Counted from the stretch's first letter, positions 47,208-60,037 are shown. The stretch: DNA of 64,000 nt from Crotalaria pallida (GCA_037953625.1 CM075651.1:62172501-62236500); one strand, 5' to 3'. Notes: generated from the sequence alone by a model not told the origin. Made by a program: numbers and translations.

Positions 47208-50200
47208 ATATCTCTTTATATTTCTCTTTGAAACATCTTTGTCTTTTAAATTTTTAGCGTTCCGGTTCACTCAATGATGGGGGAAACATCATCATTGAGT
47301 GAAGTCACACACGTCTACATCTCCTCGGTCATCCACCCAACCTAGTCGGAAGTAAACAGGAGTACAGGACCTTTACCATGCGGGCACGACAGCTGTCACA
47401 CAACAAATGGTCCCAGACCAGGAGGCCTTGCCTCAAATCATAATCAAAATTCACATAATACATTGCACGCTCTCAGCGGCAATCACAAATGCCCCGTTCC
47501 AGTCCCTCTCACTGTTCTCGATTTGCAATCAAGGGGGCGACAGTATAATTTCTAGTTCGCGATGCAGAACTTACCACGGTATTAGACCCAGCCCCCACCA
47601 CGTTAGTGCACCACATGTGGGATTCGTTCCGCCTAGAAATATACTCTAGACTTCTTGACGTTTCACCGTCATCGTCCTCCCCTCATGCAATCTCCTCCTA
47701 AGTATCCGCAGATACCTATTGTTCCTTCCTCTCCACTACTTCGATACGACACTCATACCTCACCGTGTTTGTAAATGTCTTTTAAAGTTTTAATGTTTTT
47801 AATTATCGGCTTAACCCTAACAGTCGGCTCGTCCTTTGTACATCCCTTCAACAAAGCCCGACCACTAAACGCAAACTGTTTCCCCTTAGAATCCCAATGG
47901 CTTCAAGCCTCATATCAATCTCATCAACATTCTCGTTAGCTCATGCTCAGCATAATTCTCTTCAACTCCCTCAAGACTCATTCCCTCTTCTTTCTCAAAA
48001 ACTCTTTTCGCAAAACCTTTTAAAAAGATGGCTTCATAAAACTCTTTTTAAAAATTTCGTTTCACACTTCCTCAAAATATCTTTTCACAATTCTTTTCAA
48101 AAGTTTCTTTTCAAAAACTGTTTTCAAAAATCACGTTTTTGGGTGAGTGTTAATGGAGGAGCAAGCTCAACTCAACACTAAGCTTCTTCCCAAAAACGTG
48201 AACGAGGGATCACATCTTTACTCCACCACATCTCACTTTCATAATCACATTCTCTTTCTAATCTCAACTCTTTATCTTTTCCCTTTACTCACATCACCTT
48301 TTATTTCTTTCTCAATCGTTTCTTATAACTTTCTCTTTAGTCTTAATACACCATCTATTCTTTCTCAATTCTTTCTTATATCTCTTATTCACATCTCTTT
48401 TCTCTTTCAATCCCATTCCCTCATTGTTATTTCCGGTCTCAGGGGAGAATCAAACATCTTTTGACATCTTAATTAAATTACTTCACATACTAACTACCAA
48501 TAGCTCATGCATAGTAAATATCGTATCATTCAACAAACATATTAACTATAGACAACACTCCGGTCTCAGCGACTTGTAGGGATAACCCACACTTAACAAC
48601 AATCAAACAAACAAACACTCACTATCCCTCTTCCTCGCCTAACGAGACTGGGTCCAACCCTTGAGATGATTGGACGCCTTAATATGTTGCCTAGTACCAC
48701 GGCGTCTTAAGGGGAGCTTCTCTCTCACCTGGATGACGACACATCTGAAAGCTTTCCAAGGCCTTCCTGTTGCTAGCTTTGCGTCGCTCCCGTCGCGTCC
48801 AACACCCGAACTAGACATTTTTCCCGTGCGTTAGAACGTTTTCGATAAATTCTTAATTTCGTTTTAACATGCGTTGCTAAAATCCGAAAGTCTTAGCTCC
48901 AATTTAATTAAAAAGGGTTTTCAAGAACACTTTGAACAATTAAAATAATCTTTTATTATAACAAATCCATTGAGAACATCTTAGTTAAAGAAAATCAGTG
49001 TTCTTAAGTTTTAAAACAGAATATCAAAAATCCAAGGAAATAAAATTTCAAAACCATACTTTGAAAACCTTTTAAGACACAAAATCAAAGGAGATAAAAT
49101 TTCCAAATTGGTTTGAGTCATTTTAAATCACATAAATAAAACATTTTCAATTTCTTAAAATACAAACATAAATTCTTTTCACACACAAGACTCACAACAA
49201 TTTCAATTAGCACAAATAGCACCCCCATATCATTTCAAGGCATCCACAAACACATATCATGCAACTCACATTTTGCATCATTCTAAATCAATCATTTAAA
49301 TCTTAATCTTAATAATTTGACTTAATTATTCTTAAGAAATAATTTAACTTAGGCCTTGTGACTAATTCATCAAGGACCGATTCATTATGGTCAATAATTT
49401 CTAATCTCTAATAAATTTTAACAACTTGAAATTATTGAATCATCATTACAAAATTCTTTTTTTTTTCACCTAATCAAATCAAATCATTTATTTTTATTTC
49501 TAAAATCTAAAGATGAAAGAAGGACACACACATCATTATTTTCACCAAACATACAATATCACACACTTAGAACACAGCTATAATCAAAGGTCATTTCATG
49601 AAAATGATTTTCCAATTGCATGCATATGCTTTCGGCCGAATCATACATACATGGTTTTGCAAAGATTAATGCAAAAGGAACATGTAAAATCATGAAATTA
49701 TTTTCTTTAATTTGGGTCCAAAAACCGTGAGCACACCTAGGATCAAAATCAACATTTATAATTCATTTTTATAACTTAAATCAAAACAACAAGTTGAATC
49801 ACAACTCACTTCAAAGATTCACATAAATTTTCTTTCAAAGAAACTAATCATGGCATGCAAATAATTTTAAAGTTCCTATATTCAATTAATCTTATTATGC
49901 ATGTATCCTAAATAAGAAACAAACCTAGCTATCTACTCTTCCTAGGATGGCCGAATCTCATGATGCAAGGGAAAACAAAATCTCATTTATTTTCAACATT
50001 CATGAGTCACAAAGTCAAAGAAAATCATGTTTGAGTTCAAAACTATTTTTCAAAACAACACACCACCTCTCATAACACAAACAAATTCAAGATTGTCATT
50101 TTTCTCAAAACAAAATAAAGACTTAATTTTAACTTCATGAAGACAACATGCATGAACCTTTTATAAAATAAAAAGCATAGATTTCATTATTTTCGGTCAT

Positions 50201-52480
50201 GGCCGAATGGCCTTATATAATATAATCAAACACTAAACATGACTATTCTTGAAAGTCATTTTAAAACTTGTTGCTTAAACTTTTCCTTTAAAACCGTATG
50301 ACATAGAGGAAGGAAAACACAATCTTTTTGCTTGAAAATTACATGCAAGTCAAGGATCTTAGTTTTTCACTTCATAAATCAAAGATCATTACATGCATCT
50401 TCTTAAATCACATAGGATCATCATTAAACCTACATGCAAAACTAAAGACTTAAGTTCTCTCACAATTTAAGTTTAGATCATGGTTCCTCATAAACACATA
50501 AACATATAGGGGTTACGGTTTAGCAAGAGGTCAAACATGCAAGGACAAGGAATTTCACTTTATTATTAATTAAAATTAGATCATGAATTTTCTTATCCAA
50601 TAAGCACATACACACACAATTCACGGTTTAGAGAAAGGAAAGTGGACATGCAAGACTAGAAACTTTAACTTTTCACAAAACAAATTTAGATCACACATTT
50701 TTCAACAATCATCACATAAACATACATAATCCACGGTTTAAGAAAAGAAAAATAGACATGCAAGAGAATCTATTTTAGTTTTCACAAAAGTCTTAGCTTT
50801 TCTTTAGATCTTTAAGATTTAATTAGAAAACATTTAGATCAATCTAAGAGAAATCCCAACCGAGACATGCATCAAAGAGAAATTAAGATTTTCACTCAAA
50901 ACAAACATACAAATTCAAGATTCATGTTTTCTCAAAGATCTATCATAGATCATGACATGCATAAGAAGATCTAGGAAAAAACATAGGCTTAGACACAAAT
51001 CTAAACAAAACCGTGAAGAACAAGTTGGAGATCAAAGTTTCCAAGTACAAATATTCAAGATCAAATCATAAGATTGACATGCAAGTCAACAAAACTTCAA
51101 GATCATGAAGAAATAAACACATGCACCATGAAGATTAAACTTAAACAATGTCAATATAAAGTCCTTTACAAATCAAAATCACTACACTAAACTCTCTTAA
51201 ATGACTACCTTAAACAAAATCCTAATCTTCAAACTTCAAATCTCTTCTCTTTTCCTCCTAGGGTTTGCTTCGGCCTTCTCCTCTTAGGGTTGATGGGTGG
51301 CTTTTCTTCTTGATCTTGGAAGAAGAATATGGTTGAGAAGAAAATCAAAGAAGTTTGGGTTAAGAGCTATGGATTTTCACTCTTCCTCCTTCTTCCTCAT
51401 TCACGGCCAACTCCCTTTCTATTCCTCTTTTTTCTTTTTCTCTCTAAGGGTTTGATGAGGCCCTTAGAAGTGTGTTTGGGTGGAAGTGAAGAAATGGAAA
51501 ATGAATAGTGTGAATGAACTAAGTCCATTTCCTTATATAAGAAATTCAAGATTTCCCTCTTGTGCCCTTGGTGATTGGTTCGGCCATGACATAAAGAAAG
51601 GGGCGTTTTTGGGCTCCTAAAAGTTTGCATGGATGAGGTTTGTCAAAGTCAAGGGGACAAAGTAAGCTAGTCTAGGGTTTAGGGGTTATGTAGGTTTAAT
51701 GGGTAATTGACTTCTAACTAAGGTTTTCCACTTGGTTGGCTTATGGTTACTACTTATTTGGTTTAGTTTCTTCCTCCCTAAGCTCCTAGAATCTTAGGCT
51801 TATGCACACACACATGCATACACACACGTAGCACATATAGAGCGCACACACACACACCTTCATGCATACACTAGCCGTGGCACTCTCTCACACACACACA
51901 CATGTCACATATTTTTATTTTCCAATCACATTTTCTTAAAAATCCTTAATTCATTTAATAATTAAATTAATCCTAATAAATCACATTTTCAGTATCACAC
52001 ATTAAATACACGTCACATACACTAAATCAAACACACATCACATACAAGTCATGCCAAGACAACATCACAAAACACATTTTTTCTAAAGATTCGTATTTTT
52101 CAATTCTGAAAATAAATCTTTATAAAGCAACACAGAAAATTCTGAAGATTATATTTTTAAAATCTACATTTCATAACGATCGTTTTGATATAAAGATTGT
52201 AAAAATCCGAGTTACGGTTCAAAAGATATGAATTTTCCAAGTTTGCAAAATCCAAAATTTTCATCTTAATAAGAATCACTTCCTAATAAAACACAACTCT
52301 TTTCTTAAAATCAAATCAGCAAAATTTATTCACTTTGCATTCAAAAATCCTTGAGAACCAACACTTTATTTCCCTCTTAGGTAAAAATATTTTTCTGAAA
52401 ACCTTTTGTAAAACAGACCTCCAGGTTTATTTTATTAAAAATTCGTTCACGCACGTACGGGAAAAATGCGGGGTGTTACA
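47208..52480 (-). mobile_element. Long LTR F2, interrupted on its left by element A
   Basis: About 5.3 kb ending GCGGGGTGTTACA, the mirror of the TGTAACACCCCG start of F1. Shares blocks with F1 (47330-47760 versus 5290-5690; 51645-51760 versus 6755-6860) and with inverted F3. Its left end is missing: it starts abruptly after A. Contains a CA-rich microsatellite (51805-51900). No protein-coding signal; chance ORFs only. The length suggests an LTR above 5 kb. Minus orientation is inferred from a TATA-like site at 51531-51541 and comparison with F3. Confidence 0.6.
51531..51541 (-). promoter_or_regulatory. TATA-like element of LTR F2
   Basis: CTTATATAAGG on the minus strand, about 940 nt into the LTR, followed in sense direction by a CT/AG-rich transcribed-leader-like region. 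A candidate promoter only. Confidence 0.35.
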
Positions 52481-53416
52481 CAATAAAAGTACAAAAAGTC
52501 ACTTTTTCCTACTTACAATACACAAGTCCTATTATCTTAACTACATTTAAAATCCACATAACAATGCAAAGATCAATCCTGGACAGCCAATTAAAACAGA
52601 GTTGCATCTATTCAAATTTACCCGAAAATGCCTCTTTTCAATTTATTACAAAAGATACATACACCAGGGTCTAAAAATAAAATCAAACTAGATAAAATAA
52701 TATTGTTACTTTATAAAAACACATACTTCCAAGTTACACTTTATAATATACACATATATAAAATCAAACATCACAAACACATACAGAAGTTATAATTTGG
52801 GACCCATGGTCCAAATAAAATTATTACTTTCCAGAATAAAATTAATTTGTCAGAAATAGTTTATTTTCTATGAAGACACAAAGTTTGTTTCATGCATACA
52901 CATCAATAAACACAATATATCCAGCATATACTCACTTAGATAATTAGGAAATTAACAAAAATCATTCCTTCCTCTCATATTAAATTTGGTCCTAATAAAA
53001 ATAAAATAAAAACAGTAATAACAATTTATAAACATATATAACATATTTCTATACTCTTCCTAACTTCAGAACATTTAATCTAAACACAAAATTAATTTAA
53101 ATAAACACTTATAGGATAAAAACCAATTTTTGGACAGCATAAGCTTTAAATTCCAAAAATCGCTTTTCTCTCAAATGGTTAATTAAAAATCATGCCACTT
53201 TTTCCTATAGCTTAATTATAAGCTCTATTATAAAAATAACATCAAGTTTGATTTAATTAAATAATTTAAGCTTGCTGGACAGCCATATCAAAATAGGTTG
53301 CATTTATTCAAAAATCAATATTCTACAAGTTCTAACACATACACCTAAAGACATATAATCTAAAGACTCCAAATAAACTCAACTTAGAAAGATAATCATG
53401 TTTTTCTTATTTACAT
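52481..53416. other. Unassigned AT-rich sequence
   Basis: No ORF, RNA gene or complete element seen. An imperfect direct repeat (GGACAGCC...GTTGCAT...TATTCAAA) occurs near 52580 and 53278, and GGACAGC again near 53135. Probably old LTR-retrotransposon interior or LTR sequence. TGTAACACTCC at 53417 looks like another LTR start that was then interrupted by the LINE. Confidence 0.3.
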
Positions 53417-53590
53417 TGTAACACTCCTTATATTATCATCTTTTTTTTTGGTAAAGAAAAAGATTGCATTACCAACGAACAAATGAATACACATCAAGGC
53501 AATAATATAACCCCATAGCCACCTTCTAGGAAGGGTTCCAAGGGTTAGAAAATTCCAACAACAAAAATGAAGACAATAAACTAAACAGGC

Positions 53591-53797
53591 CTAAATCATA
53601 ATCCTTATTCTATCTAAAATGGTGCTGAACGGCCCATTATTATTAGCCCAATTACACCCATAAAAAATCTTAATAGACAACTCTTGTTGGATAAGAATCA
53701 ACACTTGTTCAGGGGCAAGGCTTTGCTGTCTGAACACCCTCCGATTACGCTCTGACCAAACTGCATAGATGCATGCAGCAAAAACCGACGTGATGAC
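53591..53797 (-). pseudogene. C-terminal end of LINE ORF2
   Basis: Minus-strand frame containing SVFAACIYAVWSERNRR, RQQSLAPEQVL and a natural stop at 53591-53593, resembling the end of plant LINE ORF2 proteins. It was joined to the part beginning at 54849 before the solo LTR inserted; the reading frame is continuous across the site if the insert and one ATGAC copy are ignored. Confidence 0.7.
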
Positions 53798-54848
53798 TGA
53801 TGAGCATTTTATTTCCCATTATTCCTTGCATTATTTTACTCCTATTATTGATACTTGTTGCCCATTTGACATTGATTAGCTTGATTTATTGATTTAGAGT
53901 TTATTGGACTAATATTCCGAATATTGTTTAATTTGGAATTATTTAGCCTAATTAATTCTATTTCTATTTTCAGGTAATATTTGGCACAAGGACACTTTGG
54001 GAAGTTTGGAAATGAAGATTGAAGTATTGAAGTGAAGATTGTAATTTGCATTTAGGTCCCTTTTTAATTGTAATGTTCAGAATAGTGTTTCTTAGGATTT
54101 GGGCCCATGTTTTAGGCCCATTTTGTGTCTTAAGAGGGGAAATTCGTGTAACCCCCATGACACACTTTCATTTCAGATTTCTCACTCTCTCTCTAGGTTA
54201 GAACTTCTCTCTTGGCTCTCCCAAGTGGTGGTGGCTGCTAGGGTTTTGTTCTTCCCCATTTCTACTCGTTTTTCTCCATTTATGGCCATGGAAGGCTAGA
54301 CTTCAAGGGTTAATCCCTTTGGTATTGTATTATCTACTCTTGAGCTCTTGTTATTAATGCAATTTCGTTTTCTCTTCTCTGTTTTCATGTTTATCGATGT
54401 GTAGTGGTTTGCTTAATTCCATTTCATAGAGATAATACATGAATATAAATGCTTAATTTGTATTAACTCGTAAAAACTCCAATTCTGGTTTCTGATGCTT
54501 AATTAGAAGTTAGGGTTTGGAGTGATAACTGAATTTTCGCTTAGTATTTGGTTATCACGAGTTGGACAGAGGAGAGGAAAGGAATCGATCTTTAGTGAGC
54601 TAGGATTGAGTAGTGTACGTAGCCAAAGGGGTTTGCCCGCTTTTGTTTCTGATTTTCTTAGTTTTTATATTCTGTTTATGTTTTGTTCTTCACATTTGTC
54701 ACACACAAAAAAACCCCCTCCCATTTTACTGCACACTACGTGTTTGATACTTTGCCTAGACCGATATTCGCTGGGAAACGACCTAGGATCACCTTCCTAG
54801 TACTACAGAATAAACACCTTTTATTTTGATCGGGTACGGCCTTGATCA
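53798..54848 (+). mobile_element. Solo LTR inserted in the LINE
   Basis: 1,051 bp from TGATGAGCATT to CCTTGATCA, starting TG and ending CA, flanked by the 5-bp duplication ATGAC (53793-53797 and 54849-54853). The terminal GGGAAACGACCTAGGATCACC-like part resembles Athila/Tat-type Ty3 LTRs, but family and strand are tentative. No coding content, so internal recombination has removed the rest of the element. Confidence 0.75.
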
Positions 54849-57295
54849 ATGACTCGCCGGCGTAGCTTTTGCTTAAACCCAAAATGAAGCCATCTAACCC
54901 AATTTGGCAGCCTATAGTGTTTAATATCCACACCAATCCAATTCCCAGCCAACTCAATTAGCTTCTTGCTCCAGTCACACTCGAAAAAAAGATGCTTGTT
55001 CGTCTCCACCTCTCTGTCACAAAGTTCACACAAAGGCGAGATTTGAAGGAAATGGAGTTTGTCTTTCGTCTTCAACCCATTCTGAATCAGAAGCCAGAAG
55101 AAGAAATTATGCTTTGCAATGCTCAACGGATTCCAGATGATTCGATAGAAGGGAAAAGCTGGCACTTCTCCAATCTGGTATTCATACCCAGCTTTAATAG
55201 AATAGGGCTGTTGATTTGTCATTAATTGATTGAATTTAGGGAGTAGCATGTCTCTAACTTTCAATAATTGTTTCCAATGCCATGAACTTGTCTGATTTGG
55301 TTGAATCTGCTGAAATGTATCTCTGTTTAAGTATACAGCATTAATCCACCTAATCCATAGGGTATCTTTATTCTCCTTAATCTGCCACACCTGATTCCCT
55401 AGAGCTGCCAAATTCCAAAAGTAGATATTTTGGAACCCAAGACCCCCATTTTTCTTGCTCCTACAGACCTTGGTCCAAGCTACCTGAGCTTTAGCTTTCC
55501 CTCTTTGGTCTGTGCCCCATAAGAAACCTCTGCAAATTTTCTCCACTTCCCTGATTATTGTTTTTGGAATGATGAAAGTGGAAGCCCAGTAAATATGCAT
55601 AGTCAAAAGAATCAATTGAATCAATTGAGCACGCCCTTGAAATGATAGGTTCCTAGATGTCCACATATTGAGTCTTTTAGTTATCCTTTCAACCAGGGAC
55701 CTGCAAGTAGACACATTCCATTTTTTTGCACATATAGGAAGCCCCAAATACTTAAAAGGGAAAGATCCCCTACTAAATCCAGTAATACCTTCCAATCTCT
55801 CCTTTAAGTTATCACTCACTCCAGCAATGTAGATTTGACATTTAGCTTGATTAGCACACAAACTTGAGCTCAGTGCAAAATCAGTGACTGCCTTAACAAG
55901 GATTCTAACACTAACTTCATTAGCTTTGCAAAAAATCATTACATCATCAGCAAAAGCTAGGTTTAAAAGCTCCATTCTTTTGCACATAGGATGATATCTG
56001 AACCCATTCTCAGTAGCTGCTTTCTTCATTTTCCTTGTTAGCATCTCCATTACAATCACAAATAGGAGAGGAGATATGGGATCTCCCTGCCTCAACCCTC
56101 TAGAACTGAAAAATCTGCTATGAACATTGCCGTTTATCACCAATCTATAGGAAACAGACTGAACACACATCATCACCCACCTAACAAACTTCTCTGGAAA
56201 CTTCAGGGCCTCCATGCTTCTCTTAATAAAATCCCAGTTAACACTATCCTAAGCCTTTTTTAGATCCACTTTCATCAAACATCTGGGAGAGATATTCTTC
56301 CTCCTATATAATCTCAAAAGGTCCTGTGAGATGAGAACATTATGAAGGATGGATCTGTCTTTGATAAAAGCTGTTTGATTCTCATTAATCAGGACAGGCA
56401 AACATTCTTGTAACCTATTGCATAGTAACTTAGAAATAGTTTTGTAGATAACATTGCAACAGGCTATAGGACGAAAATCACTCACAAAATTAGGGCACTC
56501 TGTCTTAGGTATGAGGACCAGCAATGTCTGATTAGCTTCCTTCAAAAGCTTCCCACTAGAGTAGAATTCTTGGACAGCTGCAATCACATCTTTCCCAATG
56601 ATTGACCAAGCTTCTTTAAAAAAAGCTGCACCATAACCATCAGGCCCAGGAGCCTTGTAATTCCCCATACTGAACACACACTGCTTGATCTCCTCATCTG
56701 TGAAAGGTCTAATAAGCTTCAACTGCTGATCAGCCCCTAACACTTTTCCTTGATTAATCTCCTCATCATTAATGAGCCAAGGCCTACAACCATCAGACAA
56801 AAGGTTTTGGTAGTATTCTTCAAAAGCATGCCCAATCTGATCCTGGTTATTGACCACATTGCCATGTGTATCCTGAATCCTCAGGATTCTGTTTTTGTAT
56901 CTTCTAATATTAATTGTCTGGTGGAAGAATTTTGTGTTCATGTCCCCTTCACACAGCCAATCCTGCTTAGCTTTCTGCTTCAAGAACATGATAGCAGCCT
57001 TGTAAACCTCAGCATGATCCATCCTGGCTTCCTTTTCTAACTTTTGAAGATGCACATTTCTAGGGTCTGTTTGCAGCTGCTCCTGAATTGTTTCCAGTTT
57101 AGCCCTTGCCTGATTCTCTCTAGTGTCAATGTCTTTAAATTTTCTCTTGTTCAAATCAATCAACATAGGTTTAATGTGCTCCAGGTTTCTCATTATTCTA
57201 AACATAGCATAGCCTTCACCCTCCTGACTCCAATTCTGCTTGACAATATCAAGGAACTCACTATCAAGAGTGAGATGATTTAGGAATTTGAAATT
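54849..57295 (-). pseudogene. LINE ORF2: reverse transcriptase and zinc-binding domain
   Basis: Coding begins near 57295 (FLDIVKQNWSQEGEG), upstream of the first methionine at 57205. Motifs in order: LCEGDMNTKFFHQ, KAPGPDGYGAAFF, LIPKTECP, DFRPIACCNVIYK, then KVDLKKA. A UAG at 56249-56251 follows in place of tyrosine, just before DSVNWDF. The same frame goes on with GLRQGDPISPLLF, the catalytic FADDVMIF, LGLPI and the C-terminal zinc-binding region (CELCDREVETNKHLFFEC). Frame continuous apart from the stop. Template-primed reverse transcription is the family's role; this copy is inactive. Confidence 0.9.
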
Positions 57296-57442
57296 ATGAT
57301 CTTACTTTGTAAGAAAAGTAATATAATTATGATTACATGGACTTGTTGTAAGGCCCTGTATTTCATAAAAAAATAAGTATTTAAAATAAATAATGTTAGT
57401 ATATTGAATAAAATAACGAATTTTATGAAATTAGGTTAAAAT

Positions 57443-57591
57443 ACTCGAGTGTTTTAGGAAGGAATCGAGTATAATCCTTAGTTGTTTGAAAAATTTGAAT
57501 TATGAGTCGAAAGACTCGAGTCTTTCATAGAAGACTCGAGTGTTCTTTGAATTGCTGAAAATGACTCGAGTAAAGGGATAACTACTCGAGT
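57443..57591. repeat. ACTCGAGT palindrome cluster, U3 site
   Basis: Five perfect copies at 57443, 57514, 57534, 57564 and 57584; the second extends to the 14-bp palindrome AAGACTCGAGTCTT. They lie 96-245 nt into the LTR and upstream of the TATA box. Confidence 0.85.
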
Positions 57592-57717
57592 ATTTCGAGC
57601 AGTTCTGCAAAAAAAAAAAATATAAGTCGGTTTCAAACCAAATTGGAGCTAACAGCTCGTTCCACTTAGTTACAAGCACCTAGCTGAACCTTGCTTCGTA
57701 GGGAGGTAACCTGGAAC

Positions 57718-57725
57718 TATAAATA
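57718..57725 (+). promoter_or_regulatory. TATA box of the E LTR
   Basis: TATAAATA about 370 nt into the LTR, downstream of the ACTCGAGT cluster. Likely core promoter of the element; the start site would be near 57750. Inferred from sequence only. Confidence 0.6.
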
Positions 57726-58647
57726 AGTGCTTTGGGGGGCTAGAAACACATTTGTAACACCCTAAACTCGAATTCTCATCCATCACCCTCTGTTTTCAAG
57801 TGCAAACTTTGCACCTTCGATTCTCCCTCCTCACTCAACCAAATTTGGTGAAACCAAAACACGATTTGAGTTCTAATTCCCCTCTTGAATTAGGACCAAG
57901 AACCACTCATTTTGGCCTCTTGTAGTGCAAGCTCCAGGCAATCAAAGTCGAGTCCCTGAAGCTGCGAAAAACAGAGTGCAAATCAGCACCTTCAACCCTT
58001 CTTTCTCGAATTGGTTTGGTAAATCCAGGAACCTTCTTGATATCAAATTTGTTTCTGAGTAAAGTTAGCATTCCCTAGTTTCTTAAGCTAACTTATTTCA
58101 TTCTTTTTCATGCCTTAATCATGGTGAATTTGATGGCCAAAGTTTGCTATTCAAAGTGCAAACCTTGAGTGTTGAAACTCAAGCTTTGATCCAGTCCCTC
58201 TCCTCTTCAACCAATCGTTCCTCTAGCTTCTCTAAGGTATGGGAGAAGTTATCTAATCGCTAGAATGATAAACAATAAGCTAAATTCATAAGAACCATGT
58301 GAGGTTCATTGGAAACATAAGTTAGAAATGGGAATCTGACTTGGAGGCCAGAAACCCATAGTTTTTGTATTCAAACAACTTTAAATGAAGCTAAGGAAGC
58401 TCACTGGATTGATTTTCGAACTTAAAATCAAGTAGAAATCAAAGTCATAGGTTGAATTGGTTATTTTCTATGTTTTACGAAATTCTGTGATTTGATTATG
58501 TTCCTGTTGTAATTGATGATAATTGATATGTGCAATGTGTTTATTATGTGAGGAATAACCCCTGTTTGGTGCAGGATGGAATTAAAGGAGTATGGATCAC
58601 GAATTGGCCTTAAGAGTGCATAAAACTGGTGCTGTTGCAGCAAAAAG

Positions 58648-58775
58648 ACTCGAGTAATTTAAAGAAGACTCGAGTATTCTGGGAAGTGGGAAGAACACTC
58701 GAGTAGATCTTTAAAGACTCGAGTATTTTTGCATGAACAACTCGAGTATACTCGAGTGTCAAGAACTACTCGAGT
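58648..58775. repeat. ACTCGAGT palindrome cluster, inner site
   Basis: Seven perfect copies at 58648, 58668, 58697, 58717, 58740, 58750 and 58768, about 1.30-1.43 kb into the LTR. The spacing from the U3 cluster resembles the two CTAACCGGTTAG clusters in element D. Confidence 0.85.
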
Positions 58776-59344
58776 AATTTGAGCAATTTTCAGAAAACTC
58801 TTACTTTTCAAAATTTCACTAAATTAACTCGTCTAAACTCCTAAATGACTAAATTATTAATATTTACAACTTAAATCCCGTTGGTTGACAGCTATCCTGG
58901 AGGTGTCCTACTGGAATTTTATTCAGTGGTTGATTAATCCCTACAGGAGTCCCAACGGAAGTGCGTACACCCATTTGGTTGATATTATCCTTAACGTCCC
59001 AGTGAAAAGTTTTGTTCACTTGGTTGATATTTCTAAGGGAGTCCCAATGGGGTCATTGCAATAAATATCCGCCAATAGGAGGCTAGGCCCCGATGGATTA
59101 TTAAATAAATGATTATACTCTATTTCTAAAACCATCACAAAGTGTCTGATGGATTTTTCTATGAAAGCAACAGCACCAGCTAAAAGAAAGGTTAAAGGAA
59201 TCGTTAAGGATGAGATTAATGAATGGAAAGATAGATGATGGACTATGTCCTTGAGGGAAATGATAATGAATTCTATAATAAGGATTGGTAATAAATTATG
59301 TTTGCATTCATGCATTGATTGCTCTAGCTTGTTGAGACGCCATT

Positions 59345-59433
59345 GCGCTGTCCGTCGCCCCCGCTGTCTGTCGGGAACCCACTGTCTGTCGGGAATGGTC
59401 GGGCTTACTCCGCTGTCTGTCGGAGGAGGCTTT
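59345..59433 (+). repeat. CTGTCTGTCGG repeat in the E LTR
   Basis: Copies of GCTGTCTGTCGG or close variants near 59346, 59361, 59381 and 59411, in a locally GC-rich island within an AT-rich LTR. Confidence 0.6.
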
Positions 59434-59972
59434 CCTCCAAGCTGTGATGCCCCGGGAAATTGTTGAGATAAGCATGCATCATGCCATTAACAATAAGATC
59501 AATTGTTTGGATAAAAAGGGGTTTTTACATGTGTATATGCATTGGTAAAGTGTTACTACTTGAAATACTTGTGTTTGTTGTTTTTAGCCCCTGTTATTTG
59601 TTATTCGCTTTAACATGGTTAGCTATGACTTACTCCCTGGTTGCCCTTGTAGGTAATGGAACTTCCGTCTTCCAAAGGGAAGAATGAAGCTGGCAAGGGA
59701 TGCGAAACTCCCTTTCCAATGGAGGAGTTTGAGAACCATGCTCTAGGTTACGAGTAGTGTCTTAGGTAGCTCAGAGTCTATGTTGGCTGTTTTATAGTTC
59801 GAACTTTTGTTATAAATTGTAAACTCTCTATGTTTTGTTATGAAACAATATGATATATGCACGTTGCTTCCACTTTTGAAACGAACAAGTTATAAAACTA
59901 TTTTGGCGAAAAATTTTCCTCTATTTTATTTATCATTAATTAAGAGTTAGAAAGTTGGGTCATTTCAATTAG

Positions 59973-59983
59973 TGGTATCAGAG
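59973..59983 (+). other. Primer binding site of element E
   Basis: TGGTATCAGAG, matching initiator tRNA-Met, five bases after the LTR end. Confidence 0.85.
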
Positions 59984-60037
59984 AAATGGTTCAAACTCTC
60001 GGCCTATGGAATATGGCCACACATGCTTTAAGCTGTG

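Larger units (their letters stand above)
53441..57300 (-). mobile_element. 5'-truncated L1-type LINE
   Basis: The minus-strand 3' end is marked by a T run on the plus strand (53441-53449). Coding reads leftward from about 57295. The endonuclease domain is missing. Possible target duplication: ATTATCATCT (53432-53441) and ATTATGATCT (57293-57302), one mismatch. A solo LTR (53798-54848) is inserted inside. Confidence 0.75.
57347..59967 (+). mobile_element. 5' LTR of Ty3/gypsy element E
   Basis: A 2,621-bp LTR from TGTAAGGCCCTG to GGTCATTTCA, five bases before the PBS. Contains two clusters of ACTCGAGT (57443-57591 and 58648-58775), a TATA box (57718-57725), CCAACGG/CCAATGGG-type phrases (58900-59060) like those in G1 (8030-8350), and a CTGTCTGTCGG repeat (59345-59433). 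The 3' LTR is beyond the window. Confidence 0.85.

Noticed and set aside
47897..48464. Open frames of 94 and 105 residues in LTR F2
   Set aside because: TC-rich leader-like DNA gives serine/leucine/phenylalanine-rich chance frames. No conserved motif, and no matching frame in F1.
4372..52480. F1 and F2 as the two LTRs of one very large element holding everything between
   Set aside because: F1 and F2 are related but too divergent by eye to be a recent LTR pair. The flanks (TAAGC before 4372, CAATA after 52480) do not match, and copia pol does not resume after 52480.
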